This document shows positions 63,441-64,000 of a DNA stretch of 64,000 nucleotides, piece after piece. Made by a program: the position numbers and the translations under genes. The DNA is from Epiperipatus broadwayi (lineage: Eukaryota > Onychophora > Udeonychophora > Euonychophora > Peripatidae): positions 746,001 to 810,000 of the forward strand of contig JAQFVV010000021.1 in NCBI GenBank assembly GCA_028023455.1, written 5' to 3'. Under the pieces are notes generated by a model. It was given only the letters and a program-made list of their open reading frames with translations. It was not told the origin of the DNA and ran no database searches. Within the stretch, counting starts at the first letter, position 1. The number at the start of each line of letters is the position of its first letter.

Positions 63441-64000
63441 AGATGATGTTATGTGATGAGTTTCACATAGAGCATAGTCAAAAAGGAAGGAAAGCCATTA
63501 AAATATATATTTCCATAGAAAACAAACAAGTAAAGACTACTAATATTTTCTGACTATCTATAAGATACTGACCTCTTCAGATTTTTTTTTTTTTAAAAAA
63601 TTCAACAAAAGCAGTTAGGTAAAATGTATATTTTAAAAAAAATCTGACACTAAAATATGTTATGATAAAGGTAAAACAGTGATATACAGCAGCAGAACAA
63701 CTACACTTTTTCTGTAAGAAACATCCAACAATTGTCAACGAATATGAGAATGAGAGGATTGAAAAGATTTAAAACATTATTTAGGTAGGTTATGTAAATA
63801 TTCTCTTGAGAAAAATATACATATTATTAATTTAAAAAGTTATATCTAGGTAATACTGATTCTCCATAATTGTATCAAAGTGAAATTTGTTATTACTACT
63901 GCAAACAAAACATGTTAACAACCATTAAGACATGACATGGTTTTTGCTTACACAATGCTGGTTATTAGAAAATTATCCTACTCTCACTTCATTTATGCCA
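63441..64000 (+). repeat. Family G, right half of second copy
   Basis: GATGATGTTATGTGATGAGT then TTCACATAGAGCATAGTCAA resumes family G where the copy at 47481 reads GATGATGTTAGTGGCGAGTT. TATAAGATACTGACCTCTTC at 63560 also matches. The last 250 bases show nothing further. Confidence 0.5.

Overview
The window is non-coding, repeat-rich DNA from an animal nuclear genome. It is strongly AT-rich and has no prokaryotic gene organisation, long open frames, rRNA or CRISPR. The repeat mix is tRNA-derived SINEs with short A tails, decayed LINEs of at least two types, a Penelope-like relic, hAT-like and TA-flanked non-autonomous DNA transposons, very many fold-back elements, and long tetranucleotide and AT arrays. 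This fits a mollusc, and I infer most likely a coleoid cephalopod (octopus-like). No single sequence proves that assignment.

Layout. 1-1.6 kb: a decayed LINE interrupted by a short direct repeat. 1.8-6.2 kb: possible hAT ends, two copies of a fold-back family (family D), a 1.07-kb TA-flanked element and a hairpin. 7.9-10.7 kb: a SINE head-to-tail with an inverted LINE fragment, then a second LINE 3' end with a zinc-knuckle coding relic. 11.1-13.2 kb: a cluster of family D. 14.4-17.66 kb: GATA/CTAT satellite, 2.7 kb of it nearly pure. An Illumina adapter sequence is embedded at 16916-16931, so the assembled array is not trustworthy there. 18.2-19.2 kb: the second copy of the TA-flanked element. 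24.3-26.45 kb: hairpins, TA microsatellites and an inverted-repeat element with a protein-like loop. 26.45-33.07 kb: the most unusual block. A roughly 1.4-kb sequence occurs once alone and once as a 2.9-kb near-perfect palindrome. Beside the palindrome sit a 123-bp palindrome and a tRNA-Lys primer-binding-site-like sequence. 33-45 kb: fold-backs, SINEs, a Penelope relic, a hAT-type miniature element with a target-site duplication, and an inverted RT-LINE relic. 45-57 kb is the least repeat-like part. It contains the only plausible host-gene pieces: two short plus-strand exons near 53 kb, a minus-strand signal-peptide exon at 55.15-55.38 kb, and a plus-strand terminal exon at 56.27-56.48 kb. 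57-64 kb: a second inverted-repeat family (family F), a compound palindrome, a SINE with a 20-bp duplication, and a nested insertion.

No complete gene is visible, so no pathway can be described. The exon calls rest on splice consensus, frame continuity, start context and composition only. The strongest direct observations are the adapter contamination, the 2.9-kb palindrome with its third single-copy relative, and the primer-binding-site-like sequence wedged between two TGTAAC...GTTACA-bounded palindromes.
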